A stretch of 64,000 nt of DNA, taken from the NCBI GenBank assembly GCA_910585405.1, contig CAJUDO010000006.1:1-64000 (forward strand), given 5' to 3'. The position numbers were made by a program, and so were the translations under genes. Shown here one piece after another: positions 27,328-36,758 of this stretch (position 1 is its first letter; the number at the start of each line of letters is the position of its first letter). The DNA comes from an uncultured Peptococcaceae bacterium. Its GTDB lineage: Bacteria; Bacillota; Peptococcia; Peptococcales; Peptococcaceae. Below the pieces are notes generated by a model. That model searched no databases. It worked only from the letters and a program-made list of their open reading frames with translations, and was not told where the DNA came from.

Positions 27328-27837
27328 TCACACTTTTCCCCGCGTCAAACAAACCCCGGCGATTGCTCCCATCAGGACAAGCGGTGCGATTCTAACGAAC
27401 AGCCACTCAAATCCGTGAAACACGACGCCCATGACTGCGGTTTCAGGATTACTATAATCCCAGCCTAGGTAAGGACTGTTCAACAGGACTAACACTGCAA
27501 AAGCAGCCACTGTGACCGCACACAATACTAGAAAAAACCAATGAATCGTTTTTTGTATCGTTGCCTTTCTCTGCGCAAGCTGCAGATTTATGACCTCAAG
27601 TTTCTCAGCAATTGCTCTCAAGTCATCCACTTTCGTCTCAACAATGGTTTCTCCAAGCAATGTGCTTACAGGTATTTCAAATACCTCCGACAGCGCAATC
27701 AGCATATCGGAATCTGGCACCGACAGCCCTTTTTCCCATTTAGAAATTGTTTGCCGCACTACATTCAACTTGATTGCCAGTTCCTCTTGCGAAAGTCCCT
27801 TGGATTTTCTAATTGTTTTAATATTTTCATTTAGCAT
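27328..27837 (-). CDS. XRE-family regulator with membrane helices
   Basis: The start at ATG 27837 (AGGAGGG upstream) gives 169 residues. Residues 1-65 are a classic XRE helix-turn-helix (IRKSKGLSQEELAIKLNVVRQTISKWEKGLSVPDSD). A short coiled segment follows, then two membrane helices (about 100-120 and 140-162). Membrane-linked XRE proteins of this layout are common in Bacillota; the target is unknown. Confidence 0.88.
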   Translation of the reverse strand: MLNENIKTIRKSKGLSQEELAIKLNVVRQTISKWEKGLSVPDSDMLIALSEVFEIPVSTLLGETIVETKVDDLRAIAEKLEVINLQLAQRKATIQKTIHWFFLVLCAVTVAAFAVLVLLNSPYLGWDYSNPETAVMGVVFHGFEWLFVRIAPLVLMGAIAGVCLTRGKV

Positions 27838-27955
27838 CAGGAATGCCCTCCTTTCACTGCTATCATACAGAGGAAAGCCCGTTGCTACAAGCAACGCAAA
27901 TTAACATTGCCGTTTTCTTTCGGTAAATACAATCATGTCCCCGTCTGCGCGCCTG

Positions 27956-29083
27956 TCACTGCTCCATATCCGCTGCTCTGCGTTTTACATCATCGGCAAA
28001 GATTTTGTATAGCGCTGCGCTCAGCGGAACGCCTAGAAGCATTCCGGATACCCCCAACACACCGCCTCCCACTGTAACGGCAGCCAACACCCACAGTCCC
28101 GGCAAGCCAATGGAATTACCCACTACACGGGGATAAATCAAATTTCCTTCTATCTGCTGCAAAATGACTAAAAACACCAGAAAGATGAGCGCTTTTAACG
28201 GATCTACCGTAAAAATCATAAATGCACCCAACGCACCACCAATGTACGCCCCCGCCACGGGAATCAATGCTGACACGCCGATGATAGTGCCAGTCATCAC
28301 TGCATAAGGCAAGCGCAGCAGCGTCATGCCCAGAGCGCACAGCACACCTAAAATAACTGCCTCCATGCACTGGCCCACGATGAAATTGGTAAAAGACTCG
28401 TCCACTGTGCGCAACACATAGAGGAGCTTTTCCTTTTGCTGCGGTTTCAAGTAGACTTCCATAATTTTCATTCCCTGGGCATGGAGCTTTTCCTTGCTGA
28501 ACAGCAAATAAATAGCGAAAATCAATCCGATTACAAAACGCACCAGCTTGCCTACCGCGGATGTAGCCAGTCCCACTACAGAGCTAAACATGCCGCCAGC
28601 ACCAATAGCCAATGTATTCATCATTTTCTTCAGCGAGTCCGCCCAATCTAAATCCATTTGCTCCAGCATCTGTTGAATTGCCGGCAGCTGGTCAGCATTG
28701 GCAATACCCCACGCACGCACTTCATCCCATACGCCGGGAATTTCCCGCGCAATCAGCTCAATACTAGAGACAAACTCCGGCAAAACAATATTGATAATCA
28801 GCAGCAAGATAATAAATAACACCACAAATGCCAGCAGTACAGATACCAGACGACGGCTTTTCTGTACAAGTACGCTGGTGGAATGGGGAAAATAGAGACT
28901 CTCGATTTTCTTCATCAAAATGTTCAGCACATAGGCAATCACACATCCCCAGACCAATGGGGAAGCTGCGCTCCACACTACACTGCCTAATTTTATAAGA
29001 TCAGAAAAATATTTTACTGCCAGATAAAGTGCGGCAAAAATAATGGCAAACTGCGTGAATTTTTTTAGAGATAATTGATTCAT
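27956..29083 (-). CDS. AI-2E family transporter
   Basis: The ATG at 29083 gives 375 residues with about eight membrane helices. The tail GLPGLWVLAAVTVGGGVLGVSGMLLGVPLSAALY and the preceding VGNSIGLPGL are family signatures. Members export varied small molecules or ions; a role in AI-2 transport is not implied. The ribosome site AGAGGTG is 12 bases away, a rather long spacing. Confidence 0.88.
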   Translation of the reverse strand: MNQLSLKKFTQFAIIFAALYLAVKYFSDLIKLGSVVWSAASPLVWGCVIAYVLNILMKKIESLYFPHSTSVLVQKSRRLVSVLLAFVVLFIILLLIINIVLPEFVSSIELIAREIPGVWDEVRAWGIANADQLPAIQQMLEQMDLDWADSLKKMMNTLAIGAGGMFSSVVGLATSAVGKLVRFVIGLIFAIYLLFSKEKLHAQGMKIMEVYLKPQQKEKLLYVLRTVDESFTNFIVGQCMEAVILGVLCALGMTLLRLPYAVMTGTIIGVSALIPVAGAYIGGALGAFMIFTVDPLKALIFLVFLVILQQIEGNLIYPRVVGNSIGLPGLWVLAAVTVGGGVLGVSGMLLGVPLSAALYKIFADDVKRRAADMEQ

Positions 29084-29166
29084 AACATTTCTGCACCTCT
29101 TTCCAAATTTAACTTCCACAAAATAAATATTCCCCTGCCGCTGGCAAAATCCTTCCTCCTAAACAG

Positions 29167-29211
29167 AATATCAGGGCCGCTATATCTATTCGATACAACA
29201 GCCCTGATATT
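29167..29211 (-). terminator. inverted repeat, probable terminator of htrA
   Basis: Perfect 11-bp arms AATATCAGGGC (29167-29177) and GCCCTGATATT (29201-29211) between the HtrA and AI-2E transporter genes. The T tract is weak, so termination is inferred. Confidence 0.5.
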
Positions 29212-29258
29212 TTAGGGAGAACATATATATTACAATGTGCATCCTGGAGGGGAGTCAG

Positions 29259-29309
29259 ATGCAGTTACGGAGTAATTCTCACGCTATATGGCCATCTATA
29301 CTTTTGTAA
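29259..29309 (+). CDS. possible 16-residue peptide with a strong ribosome site
   Basis: GGAGGGG six bases before ATG 29259, followed by the open frame MQLRSNSHAIWPSILL and a stop at 29307-29309, convergent on htrA. No homologue is recognised and the frame is short enough to be chance. Confidence 0.15.
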   Translation: MQLRSNSHAIWPSILL

Positions 29310-29338
29310 ATTATTTCATAGTAAACATTTGCAAATTT

Positions 29339-30562
29339 TTAGTTGTTGCCTTCAGCCAACGTCACATTGGCAGTAACCTTTTGTCCGTTGCGATCAGCCA
29401 ACACGCGCAGTGTATCACCCACCTTGCAGTTGTCGATGATGTCACTCAAATCGTCAAAGCTCTGAATCAACGTATCATTCACCTTATAGATGATGTCTCC
29501 GGCTCGCAAGCCTGCACGTTCTGCCGGACCGCCCTTCATAACATCTGCAATCTGAATGCCCATAGGAATTTCATATTTCTCAGCGGTACTTTCATCCACC
29601 TGATACTGGCTGTTGATAGTCACACCCATGTAAGGACGGCTTACATGACCTTTGCTGATCAATTCTTCTACAATTGGTTTAACCTCGTTGATACTCAGCG
29701 CAAATCCCATACCCTCAGCATTGGAAGCTACCAGCTTAGCACTGTTGATACCAATGACTTCCCCTTTGCTGTTCACCAGAGCGCCGCCGCTGTTTCCGCT
29801 GTTGATAGCGGCATTGGTCTGAATCAACGTCATAGCGTCTGTATAGTTGGTCAGTTGTCGGTTCAATCCGCTGACAATCCCGTCTGTCACAGTATTTTCA
29901 TATCCCAGAGGATTGCCGATGGCTACCACCAGTTCCCCGATTTGCAATTCATCAGAATCGCCCAATGTAGCGGCAGGCAGATTTTGCGCTTCTACTTTGA
30001 GCACTGCCAAGTCGCTGGAAGAATCAGCTCCTACAATGCGGGCGTCATATTCGGCGCCGTCGCTCAATGTGACTGTCACAGAAGTGGCATTCTCAATCAC
30101 GTGATAATTGGTAATCACATAACCGTCTTCACTGTAAATAATACCTGAACCGCTTCCTAGTTCCTGGTTGTCAATCTGCCGTCCCCAATAGTTATACGTG
30201 CCATAAGTTTTGACACCTACCACAGAAGGCATGACCTTCTGCGCTATAGCAACCACTGGAGAAATCTGGCTTTTGTTGCCGATGAGCTGTACCTGATGTC
30301 CAGTTCCACTGGTATTGCTCAATTCTTCCGCTGCATTCCGCATGGTCATATTGGCCCCGATAGCGCCGCCAATTCCGCCGCCTAAGAGGGAACAAATCAG
30401 TCCAGTTGCTACCACAGCCTTGAAACCATTGGACTTTTTATTTTTTTTATCTTTTTTCGGCGCTTCCTTGTAAACAACTTCTTCCATACGCACTGCAGCG
30501 TCCTGTATATCCTGTGAGGCAACGTGCGCCTCCTGGAAAGCGTCATATTTTTCATCTAACAT
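29339..30562 (-). CDS. htrA: HtrA/DegP-like serine protease
   Basis: The start at ATG 30562 (GAGGAG upstream) gives 407 residues. There is a cytosolic N-terminus of about 48 residues, one membrane helix (about 50-72), a trypsin-like protease domain with His in YVITNYHVIE, Asp in SSSDLAVLKV and Ser in GNSGGALV, then one PDZ domain (PYMGVTINSQ... to AERAGLRAGDIIYKVNDT). It degrades misfolded envelope proteins outside the membrane. Confidence 0.92.
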   Translation of the reverse strand: MLDEKYDAFQEAHVASQDIQDAAVRMEEVVYKEAPKKDKKNKKSNGFKAVVATGLICSLLGGGIGGAIGANMTMRNAAEELSNTSGTGHQVQLIGNKSQISPVVAIAQKVMPSVVGVKTYGTYNYWGRQIDNQELGSGSGIIYSEDGYVITNYHVIENATSVTVTLSDGAEYDARIVGADSSSDLAVLKVEAQNLPAATLGDSDELQIGELVVAIGNPLGYENTVTDGIVSGLNRQLTNYTDAMTLIQTNAAINSGNSGGALVNSKGEVIGINSAKLVASNAEGMGFALSINEVKPIVEELISKGHVSRPYMGVTINSQYQVDESTAEKYEIPMGIQIADVMKGGPAERAGLRAGDIIYKVNDTLIQSFDDLSDIIDNCKVGDTLRVLADRNGQKVTANVTLAEGNN

Positions 30563-30735
30563 ATTCAACACTCCTCGTTCACCATATTGTCTTACTTATT
30601 GTAACCATTTTCTTGCTGCAACAATCTGCGTTTACTTTACATTTTTTATTATAGCGAACTTTTTTGATGAATTGGTTATCAATTATTCAAGGAATTGTTA
30701 AGAAAATTTTTATCATCACTCCAAAAAACAAGCTG

Positions 30736-30764
30736 TTGACGAACCTTGCAAAAGCTTCTACAAT
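30736..30764 (+). promoter_or_regulatory. sigma-A promoter of the radical SAM gene
   Basis: TTGACG (30736-30741), 17-base spacer, TACAAT (30759-30764); about 100 bases upstream of the start codon. Confidence 0.75.
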
Positions 30765-30781
30765 TAGAAGAAGCTATAGTG

Positions 30782-30830
30782 CTTGAGCGTTCACTGAAAA
30801 GGACCTTGCTTTTCAGTGCGTAAACTCAAA
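30782..30830 (+). promoter_or_regulatory. structured leader hairpin
   Basis: Perfect 10-bp stem CACTGAAAAG (30792-30801) / CTTTTCAGTG (30809-30818) with a 7-base loop, extended outward by TTGAG/CTCAA pairing. It lies in the 5' leader and has no T-run, so it is not a plain terminator. Confidence 0.5.
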
Positions 30831-30866
30831 TATAGAATATGAAACTGTATAAAAGGAGTTTTTTTC

Positions 30867-32261
30867 ATGGAAAATTTAGATTTCAGCCGAATTCACCGTT
30901 TTCATTTTGAAGACCTGAATATTCTCTTAGATGTAAACAGCGGCTCTGTACATGTCATTGACCAACCCACGTGGGATTTTTTGGATTATCTGCTGGTCAA
31001 CCCGTTTGAAACAGCGGTGTCCATGATGATGGAGCAATATGGCTATGAGGAAACCATCAGTGTAGTAGATGATCTGGGGGATTTGATGCAAGCCGGTCAA
31101 CTGTTCAGTGATGATCGCGCGCTGGCTGATTTTACACCTCACACAGAGCCTATTGTAAAAGCCATCTGTCTACATATGGCCCATGATTGCAATTTGCGCT
31201 GCGGATATTGTTTTGCCGACAGCGGCGCATACCACGGCCAGCGCTCTCTGATGAGCCTGGAAACGGGCAAAAAGGCACTCGACTTTCTCATCAAAGCGTC
31301 CAAGCACCGCAAACACATCGAAGTGGATTTCTTCGGCGGCGAGCCGCTGCTCAATTTTGACGTTTGCAAAGAACTGGTAGCCTATGGCAAAGAGCAGGGG
31401 AAACTGCACAACAAAATTTTCAAGTTCACCCTCACCACAAACGGTGTACTTCTCACCAAAGAGGTGCAGGACTTTTTAAATGAAGAGGGAATCAGCGCTG
31501 TACTCAGCCTGGACGGACGCAAAGAAACCAACGACCGCATGCGGCAATTTCCTAACGGTACCGGCTCTTACGACGCCATTGTACAGAATTTTCAGGATTT
31601 CGTAAAAACCCGTAACGGACAGGAATATTATCTGAGAGGCACCTATACGCACCACAATACCGATTTCGCCGCTGATGTGGCCCATATGGTAGACTTGGGC
31701 TTCCGCGAATTATCCATGGAGCCGGTAGTCGCACCTGCCGAAATGGACTATGCCCTTACCGATGAAGATGTCTTTGCCGCCTGCAAAGAATATGACAAGC
31801 TGGCGCTTCATTATTTGAGTTATGTGCAAAAGGGAGATCCCTATAACTTTTTCCATTTCAATGTGGATTTGAGTGGTGGTCCCTGCTTGCCCAAACGTCT
31901 CAGCGGCTGTGGCGCAGGTCACGACTATCTGGCTATCAGTCCCGAGGGGGATTTGTATCCCTGTCATCAGTTTGTGGGGGAAGAAGCCTACAAAGTGGGC
32001 ACTGTAGACACTGGCATCGTAAATTATGATCTATGCCGCCAATTCCAACAGAGCAACGTCTTGAGCAAAGAAGCTTGTATGCGCTGCTGGGCTCGTTATT
32101 ATTGCAGCGGCGGCTGCCACGCCAATAATATCCGTTACGGCGGCAGTCTCACACAGCCCTACGATAAGGGCTGCACGCTGCAGAAAAAGCGCTTGGAAAC
32201 CGCTATCGGCGTACAGGTGAAAAAAGCATTGCTGCAAGAAAATGACGAGACGGAAAATTAA
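30867..32261 (+). CDS. scfB: radical SAM/SPASM peptide maturase, SCIFF-maturase-like
   Basis: A 464-residue protein with AAAAGGAG before ATG 30867. The N-terminal 95 residues resemble a RiPP-recognition-like domain. The radical SAM cluster is C108-x3-C112-x2-C115 (CNLRCGYC); FFGGEPLLNF follows. The C-terminal SPASM region has YPCHQFVG and CMRCWARYYCSGGCH, cysteines for auxiliary Fe-S clusters. The best match is the maturase that makes thioether cross-links in SCIFF peptides. The precursor gene usually beside it is not seen in this window. Confidence 0.82.
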   Translation: MENLDFSRIHRFHFEDLNILLDVNSGSVHVIDQPTWDFLDYLLVNPFETAVSMMMEQYGYEETISVVDDLGDLMQAGQLFSDDRALADFTPHTEPIVKAICLHMAHDCNLRCGYCFADSGAYHGQRSLMSLETGKKALDFLIKASKHRKHIEVDFFGGEPLLNFDVCKELVAYGKEQGKLHNKIFKFTLTTNGVLLTKEVQDFLNEEGISAVLSLDGRKETNDRMRQFPNGTGSYDAIVQNFQDFVKTRNGQEYYLRGTYTHHNTDFAADVAHMVDLGFRELSMEPVVAPAEMDYALTDEDVFAACKEYDKLALHYLSYVQKGDPYNFFHFNVDLSGGPCLPKRLSGCGAGHDYLAISPEGDLYPCHQFVGEEAYKVGTVDTGIVNYDLCRQFQQSNVLSKEACMRCWARYYCSGGCHANNIRYGGSLTQPYDKGCTLQKKRLETAIGVQVKKALLQENDETEN

Positions 32262-32430
32262 TTCTTCCTTCATCTTATCACAGGCGGGAAAATTGATGTA
32301 ACCTTGCCAGTACATCTCCAAACAGTAGCCCTGACAGCATTCCTTGGAAAATAATATTTTGGAAATCTGCTATGGAGTGAATCAATCTTTTTCAAGACAA
32401 CCCACTTGAAATGACAATTTCTGATATAAA

Positions 32431-32483
32431 AAACCGACTTTGCCGGCTAGCCTATTGATGGCGCTCCGTAAAGTCGGTTTTTT
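32431..32483. terminator. bidirectional terminator between scfB and glyA
   Basis: Perfect arms AAACCGACTTT (32431-32441) and AAAGTCGGTTT (32470-32480), A-run before and T-run after, so it serves both converging genes. The rest of 32262-32520 holds no supported gene. Confidence 0.8.
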
Positions 32484-32520
32484 CTTCGTATGTTTGTACG
32501 CTTACAATCTGTTTTCTTTG

Positions 32521-33765
32521 TTAGTCAGCATACAGCGGGAAACGGTCTGTCAACGCTTTCACCATTTCTTTTGCAGTTGCTTCATCCTTCTTCAGCAGGA
32601 CTGTTTCAAAAATAGCGGCGATTTCTGCCATTTCCGCTTCCTTCATGCCACGACTGGTCACTGCCGGTGTACCCACGCGAATGCCACTGGTCACGAATGG
32701 ACTTTCCGTTTCAAATGGAATGGTATTCTTGTTGACAGTCACATTAGCATCATCCAACATTTTTTCTGCTTCTTTCCCTGTAATCCCTTTGGATTTCACA
32801 TCAATCAGCATCAAATGATTGTCTGTACCGCCAGATACCAGACGGAAACCCTGTTCCTGCAACCCGTTGGCCAAAGCCTTGGCATTGGCTACAATCTGCT
32901 TCTGATATTCTTTGAATGCAGGCTGCAACGCTTCATGGAAGCATACTGCTTTCGCTGCGATGACATGCATCAGCGGACCACCCTGAATCCCTGGGAAAAT
33001 GGCTTTATCGATTTGTTTTGCATATTGCTCCTTGCACAAAATCAGACCGCCTCTTGGCCCGCGCAGAGTTTTATGGGTAGTAGTCGTGACAAAGTCTGCA
33101 TACTCTACTGGGTTTGGATGCAGCCCTGCGGCTACCAAACCGGCGATATGCGCCATATCCACCATCAAGTATGCGCCCACAGCGTCAGCAATTTCACGGA
33201 ATTTTTTGAAATCCAGCACACGAGGATATGCACTGGCGCCCGCTACGATGAGTTTTGGTTTTACTTCCTTAGCCCGCGCCATCACCTTATCATAGTCGAT
33301 TACCTCGGTGCCTTCTTCTACACCGTATTCCTGGAAATTGAAATATTTCCCGGAAATATTTACTGGACTCCCATGGGACAGATGGCCGCCATGGCTCAAA
33401 TTCATGCCCAGCACAGTGTCACCAGGCTGCAGCATTGCAAAATACACTGCAGTGTTGGCATTGGCACCGGAATGGGGCTGTACATTGGCATGCTCTGCGC
33501 CGAATAATTTTTTCACGCGGTCTCTGGCCAGATTTTCTGCGATATCTACAAATTCACAGCCGCCATAATAGCGTTTGCCCGGATATCCTTCCGCATATTT
33601 GTTGGTTAAGACACTTCCCTGTGCCGCCATCACTGCCGGACTTACAAAGTTTTCAGAAGCGATCAGCTCAATTTTGCTGTTCTGGCGATTTTTTTCCAGA
33701 AAAATAGCTTCTGCCAACTCAGGATCTACTGGCTGCACCAGTTCTTTGATGTAGTCAATCATCAT
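32521..33765 (-). CDS. glyA: serine hydroxymethyltransferase
   Basis: A 414-residue PLP enzyme interconverting serine and glycine with tetrahydrofolate. The PLP lysine lies in VTTTTHKTLRGPRGG (near residue 227); YAEGYPGKRYYGGCE and MNLSHGGHLSHGSPVN are conserved. GAGAGGG precedes ATG 33765. It is last in the conserved tsaC-ywlE-rpiB-ywlG-glyA block. Confidence 0.97.
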   Translation of the reverse strand: MMIDYIKELVQPVDPELAEAIFLEKNRQNSKIELIASENFVSPAVMAAQGSVLTNKYAEGYPGKRYYGGCEFVDIAENLARDRVKKLFGAEHANVQPHSGANANTAVYFAMLQPGDTVLGMNLSHGGHLSHGSPVNISGKYFNFQEYGVEEGTEVIDYDKVMARAKEVKPKLIVAGASAYPRVLDFKKFREIADAVGAYLMVDMAHIAGLVAAGLHPNPVEYADFVTTTTHKTLRGPRGGLILCKEQYAKQIDKAIFPGIQGGPLMHVIAAKAVCFHEALQPAFKEYQKQIVANAKALANGLQEQGFRLVSGGTDNHLMLIDVKSKGITGKEAEKMLDDANVTVNKNTIPFETESPFVTSGIRVGTPAVTSRGMKEAEMAEIAAIFETVLLKKDEATAKEMVKALTDRFPLYAD

Positions 33766-33848
33766 GTTTCCCTCTCTTTATTTTAAAATTTTTATAACAC
33801 CCAAGCATCGTTTTTACAAATACAGCAGGATCTAGCCGCTTTGCCAAA

Positions 33849-34394
33849 TTACAATGTATACTTGGCTCTCTCCCCGCCAATCAGCTTTGGTCTGCTTGCT
33901 GCCGCTGTCAATCTTGCTTTTCCAATATATTTTACACTGAGCCGTTTGGGCACTGCTACCGGACGCAAATGCATCCCGATCAAGGTTTCTCCAATATCCA
34001 GACCGCCATGGGCCTGAATAGATTCTACCATAACGGGATCTGCTTTATGACGGTATGCATAGCTCCCCATAGAACCGCCTGCATGAATCTGCGGTACGAC
34101 TGTCACTTCTGTTAAGTTATATTTTTCCATGACTTCCCGATCCACTACCAGAGCGCGATTCAAATGCTCGCAACACTGGAATGCCAAATATATGCCTTTT
34201 TCCTCTGCCATTGGTGCTAACACATCATACAGCACAGCAGCAATGTCCGGCTGACTGTCCTTACCGATACGTCCACCGTGCACTTCGCTGGTGCTGCAGC
34301 CAATCACAACAATATTGCCCGGTCGCAGGTTAGCCACGTCCAGATATTCACTGAACGCCTGCCGCATCTGCTCTGCAATCTCGTTCATTTCCAT
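33849..34394 (-). CDS. ywlG: YwlG/TIGR01440 family protein
   Basis: A 181-residue protein with CSTSEVHGGRIGKDS near residue 33, FQCCEHLNRALVVD near 72 and VPQIHAGGSMGSYAYR, all conserved in the YwlG (DUF436) family. Its biochemical role is unknown. It starts two bases after the rpiB stop. Confidence 0.92.
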   Translation of the reverse strand: MEMNEIAEQMRQAFSEYLDVANLRPGNIVVIGCSTSEVHGGRIGKDSQPDIAAVLYDVLAPMAEEKGIYLAFQCCEHLNRALVVDREVMEKYNLTEVTVVPQIHAGGSMGSYAYRHKADPVMVESIQAHGGLDIGETLIGMHLRPVAVPKRLSVKYIGKARLTAAASRPKLIGGERAKYTL

Positions 34395-34396
34395 TT

Positions 34397-34837
34397 TTAA
34401 CGCACCTCTTGTTCATGAATTTTGTCAATTCTTCTTTGATGTCGTCCACCTTCAAACTCTGTAGTCAACCAAATCTTCACAATGTCCAGTGCCAAGCCCT
34501 GGCCGATGACACGCTGCCCCATGGTCAAAATGTTGGCATTATTGTGTTCTCTGGACGCATGAGCGGAGAAGGTGTCATGACAAAGAGCAGCACGAATACC
34601 TGGCACCTTATTGGCAGCAATGCCAATGCCAATTCCAGTACCGCAAATCAAAATGCCTCTGTCAAATTCTCCCGCTGCCACTGCTTTTGCCACTGGTACC
34701 GCAATATCGGGATAATCGCAGGACTGCGTATCATAGGTACCGAAATCCTGATACCCATAACCGTTATCCGTCAAAAATTTTATCACAGCCTGCTTTAGTT
34801 CAAACCCACCGTGGTCACAGCCTACTGCAATCTTCAT
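34397..34837 (-). CDS. rpiB: ribose-5-phosphate isomerase B
   Basis: A 146-residue LacAB/RpiB protein that interconverts ribose 5-phosphate and ribulose 5-phosphate. GCDHGGFELK at the N-terminus, ILICGTGIGIGIAANK with the catalytic Cys near residue 66, and SREHNNANILTMGQRVIG are diagnostic. Confidence 0.95.
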   Translation of the reverse strand: MKIAVGCDHGGFELKQAVIKFLTDNGYGYQDFGTYDTQSCDYPDIAVPVAKAVAAGEFDRGILICGTGIGIGIAANKVPGIRAALCHDTFSAHASREHNNANILTMGQRVIGQGLALDIVKIWLTTEFEGGRHQRRIDKIHEQEVR

Positions 34838-34962
34838 TCCTATCGTCGCCTCCTTTGCTTTGAAGTATGCATCTGCCTATTTATCAAACGCTATCTTGCT
34901 CTGTTCTTTTATCATACTGCAAAGCAGCGCTTCCGTATAGCCCTGCCCTTCATTTGAACCAA

Positions 34963-35436
34963 CTAGTCTGCATTAGATTTTTTTATTTTTTCGAATATTG
35001 CCCCGATGGCTTCTTCCAGCAGCGCAAAACACTGCACATATTCCTCTGTATCTCCTCCGAAGGGGTCGGGAATATCCGGCGCTGAAGGATCTCCCTCTGC
35101 GTATGCAGTCAGCAGAAATGTTTTGTCGCTGCACTGGGGAAGCGCGCTCTCCAGCATCTGTTTATGCCCGCGGGTCATCACAAAAATATAATCGGCCTGC
35201 TCCACCAATGGTGCCGTCACTTGCTTTGCTGTAAATTGTGACAAATCGCAACCATGCTGGGCAGCTACCTGCACTGCTTGCGTAGAAGCTGCCGATGGTC
35301 CTGCGCACATCACACCGGCAGAAGAAATTTGAAAATCGCCATACTGTTCAATATTTTCCGCAACCAGACGGCGAGCAATCGCCTCTGCCATAGCACTGCG
35401 GCAGGTATTGCCTGTACAAACAAAAAGAAGATTCAC
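34963..35436 (-). CDS. ywlE: low-molecular-weight protein-tyrosine phosphatase family, YwlE-like
   Basis: A 157-residue protein with the CTGNTCRS P-loop at residues 7-14 and the general-acid motif DIPDPFGG near 125. In Bacillus the gene in this position encodes a protein-arginine phosphatase; a Thr after the Asn in the P-loop, as here, is the feature linked to arginine specificity. The arginine role is inferred from this and from synteny. Confidence 0.88.
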   Translation of the reverse strand: MNLLFVCTGNTCRSAMAEAIARRLVAENIEQYGDFQISSAGVMCAGPSAASTQAVQVAAQHGCDLSQFTAKQVTAPLVEQADYIFVMTRGHKQMLESALPQCSDKTFLLTAYAEGDPSAPDIPDPFGGDTEEYVQCFALLEEAIGAIFEKIKKSNAD

Positions 35437-35447
35437 TGTCTATCACC

Positions 35448-36470
35448 TCACAGCTTTTTATGATTGGCTGCTTTATTGAGACGATTCATCAAAGCAGCCC
35501 CGATTTTTTCTTCAGGAAAATTTTCTGTGTAAATAGCCTCCACCTCGGTTTGGTCAAAATAGCGCAACGCCGCAAACAAATTGCCGGAAATCTGCTCTAA
35601 ATCATCACGGGAGCCTAGATTAACCGTCAAATTTTCGTCGGCATTTTGCAGCAAACGCAAGGTTTGCTTGGAGAGCATCACACCAGCACGGCCCCGATGC
35701 AACTCCAATTCACGGTCAATTTTGGCAGCAATTTCTTCCGGCGTACCATCGCAAACATATACCGGCGCTTCCGGCGTATAATGCGCGTATTTTTCGCCTG
35801 GATTCTGCACAAGGGAGCTATCTGACGTACGTTCCTTGATCTTCATCCCCAAAACTTCCTCTATCTGTTCCTGGGTCACTGCCCCGGGGCGCAGGATCGT
35901 CGGAATTTCTCCACTGATATCCAGTATGGTAGATTCTAGTCCCACTGCACAAGAGCCACCAGAAACAATCGCATGAATACGCCCTTCTAAATCATCTTTT
36001 ACATGGGATGCCGCTGTAGGACTGGGCTTTCCAGATAGGTTGGCACTAGGTGCAGCGACCAATAGCCCAGCCATACGCATCAAACGCAGCGCAACTGGAT
36101 GGTTGGGCATACGCACGCCTATGGTGTCCAATCCTCCCGTCACACAAACAGGCACTGCATGTTTTCGGCATTTGAAAATCAAAGTAAGGGGTCCCGGCCA
36201 GAATGCATCCATTAATTTTTGCGCAGTCTCCGGCACGCTGTCGACTAATTCCGCCAACTGCGCCTGATCATAAATCAGCACGTTCAACGGATTATTGGCA
36301 GGACGGCCCTTTGCTTCATAGATCTTGCGCACAGCGTCGGCGTCCAGAGCATTGGCACCCAAACCGTATACTGTTTCTGTCGGGAAAGCTACCGTTTTAC
36401 CATCGCGCAAAAGCTGCGCTGCCTCCTGCAAATCTTTTTCCAATTCTCCTCGTAGCAATTTTGTTTCCAT
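35448..36470 (-). CDS. tsaC: L-threonylcarbamoyladenylate synthase (Sua5/YwlC)
   Basis: The start at ATG 36470 (AAAGAGG upstream) gives 340 residues; an upstream in-frame start at 36560 adds 30 unlike residues. The YrdC domain (VAFPTETVYGLGANALDADAVRKIYEAKGRPANNPLNVLI, SANLSGKPSPTAASHV) makes threonylcarbamoyl-AMP for the t6A37 tRNA modification. The C-terminal 100 residues are the Sua5 extension (SPGEKYAHYTPEAPVY-like). It heads the block ending in glyA. Confidence 0.95.
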   Translation of the reverse strand: METKLLRGELEKDLQEAAQLLRDGKTVAFPTETVYGLGANALDADAVRKIYEAKGRPANNPLNVLIYDQAQLAELVDSVPETAQKLMDAFWPGPLTLIFKCRKHAVPVCVTGGLDTIGVRMPNHPVALRLMRMAGLLVAAPSANLSGKPSPTAASHVKDDLEGRIHAIVSGGSCAVGLESTILDISGEIPTILRPGAVTQEQIEEVLGMKIKERTSDSSLVQNPGEKYAHYTPEAPVYVCDGTPEEIAAKIDRELELHRGRAGVMLSKQTLRLLQNADENLTVNLGSRDDLEQISGNLFAALRYFDQTEVEAIYTENFPEEKIGAALMNRLNKAANHKKL

Positions 36471-36560
36471 AGCTTTTACCTCTTTAATAAAAGTAACATG
36501 ATTCCGCAAAATCCAGGCCTTATATTGCCAGATAACCAAATGCCAGCAAAAGCACTTCAA

Positions 36561-36758
36561 AAAGCCACAAATATTGCAGATGGCAAATCACGCAGGGCAA
36601 TACACCCTGAAAGACCGCACGACAAGAGTTTCTGCATATATTATACCATAATTTAGCCCGTTTTACAACGCTTGAAAACCCCGATATTTTCAGGATTGTT
36701 CAATATATAAAGTTATATAAAGCGGGCAAAATATAGGGGAATTAGTAACAAATTAGTA
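36561..36758. other. host/prophage junction
   Basis: AT-rich non-coding stretch between the start of the tsaC transcript and the 3' end of the prophage endolysin. The left attachment site should lie here, but the core cannot be named because the right end of the prophage is outside the window. Confidence 0.4.

Larger units (their letters stand above)
30563..30866. other. intergenic region between htrA and the radical SAM gene
   Basis: Contains the divergent control region: a plus-strand sigma-A promoter and a structured leader for the radical SAM gene. No cysteine-rich SCIFF-like precursor frame was found in any reading frame here. Confidence 0.5.

Noticed and set aside
29288..30148. Plus-strand 286-codon open frame
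   Set aside because: Antisense shadow of the HtrA gene, low-complexity His/Gln composition, no ribosome site.
32270..32390. Minus-strand fragment of about 35 codons with a hydrophobic segment (GMLSGLLFGDVLARL)
   Set aside because: No ribosome site and no recognisable family; possibly a gene remnant but not supportable.
32440..33507. Plus-strand 355-codon open frame
   Set aside because: Antisense shadow of glyA, which is a certain gene.
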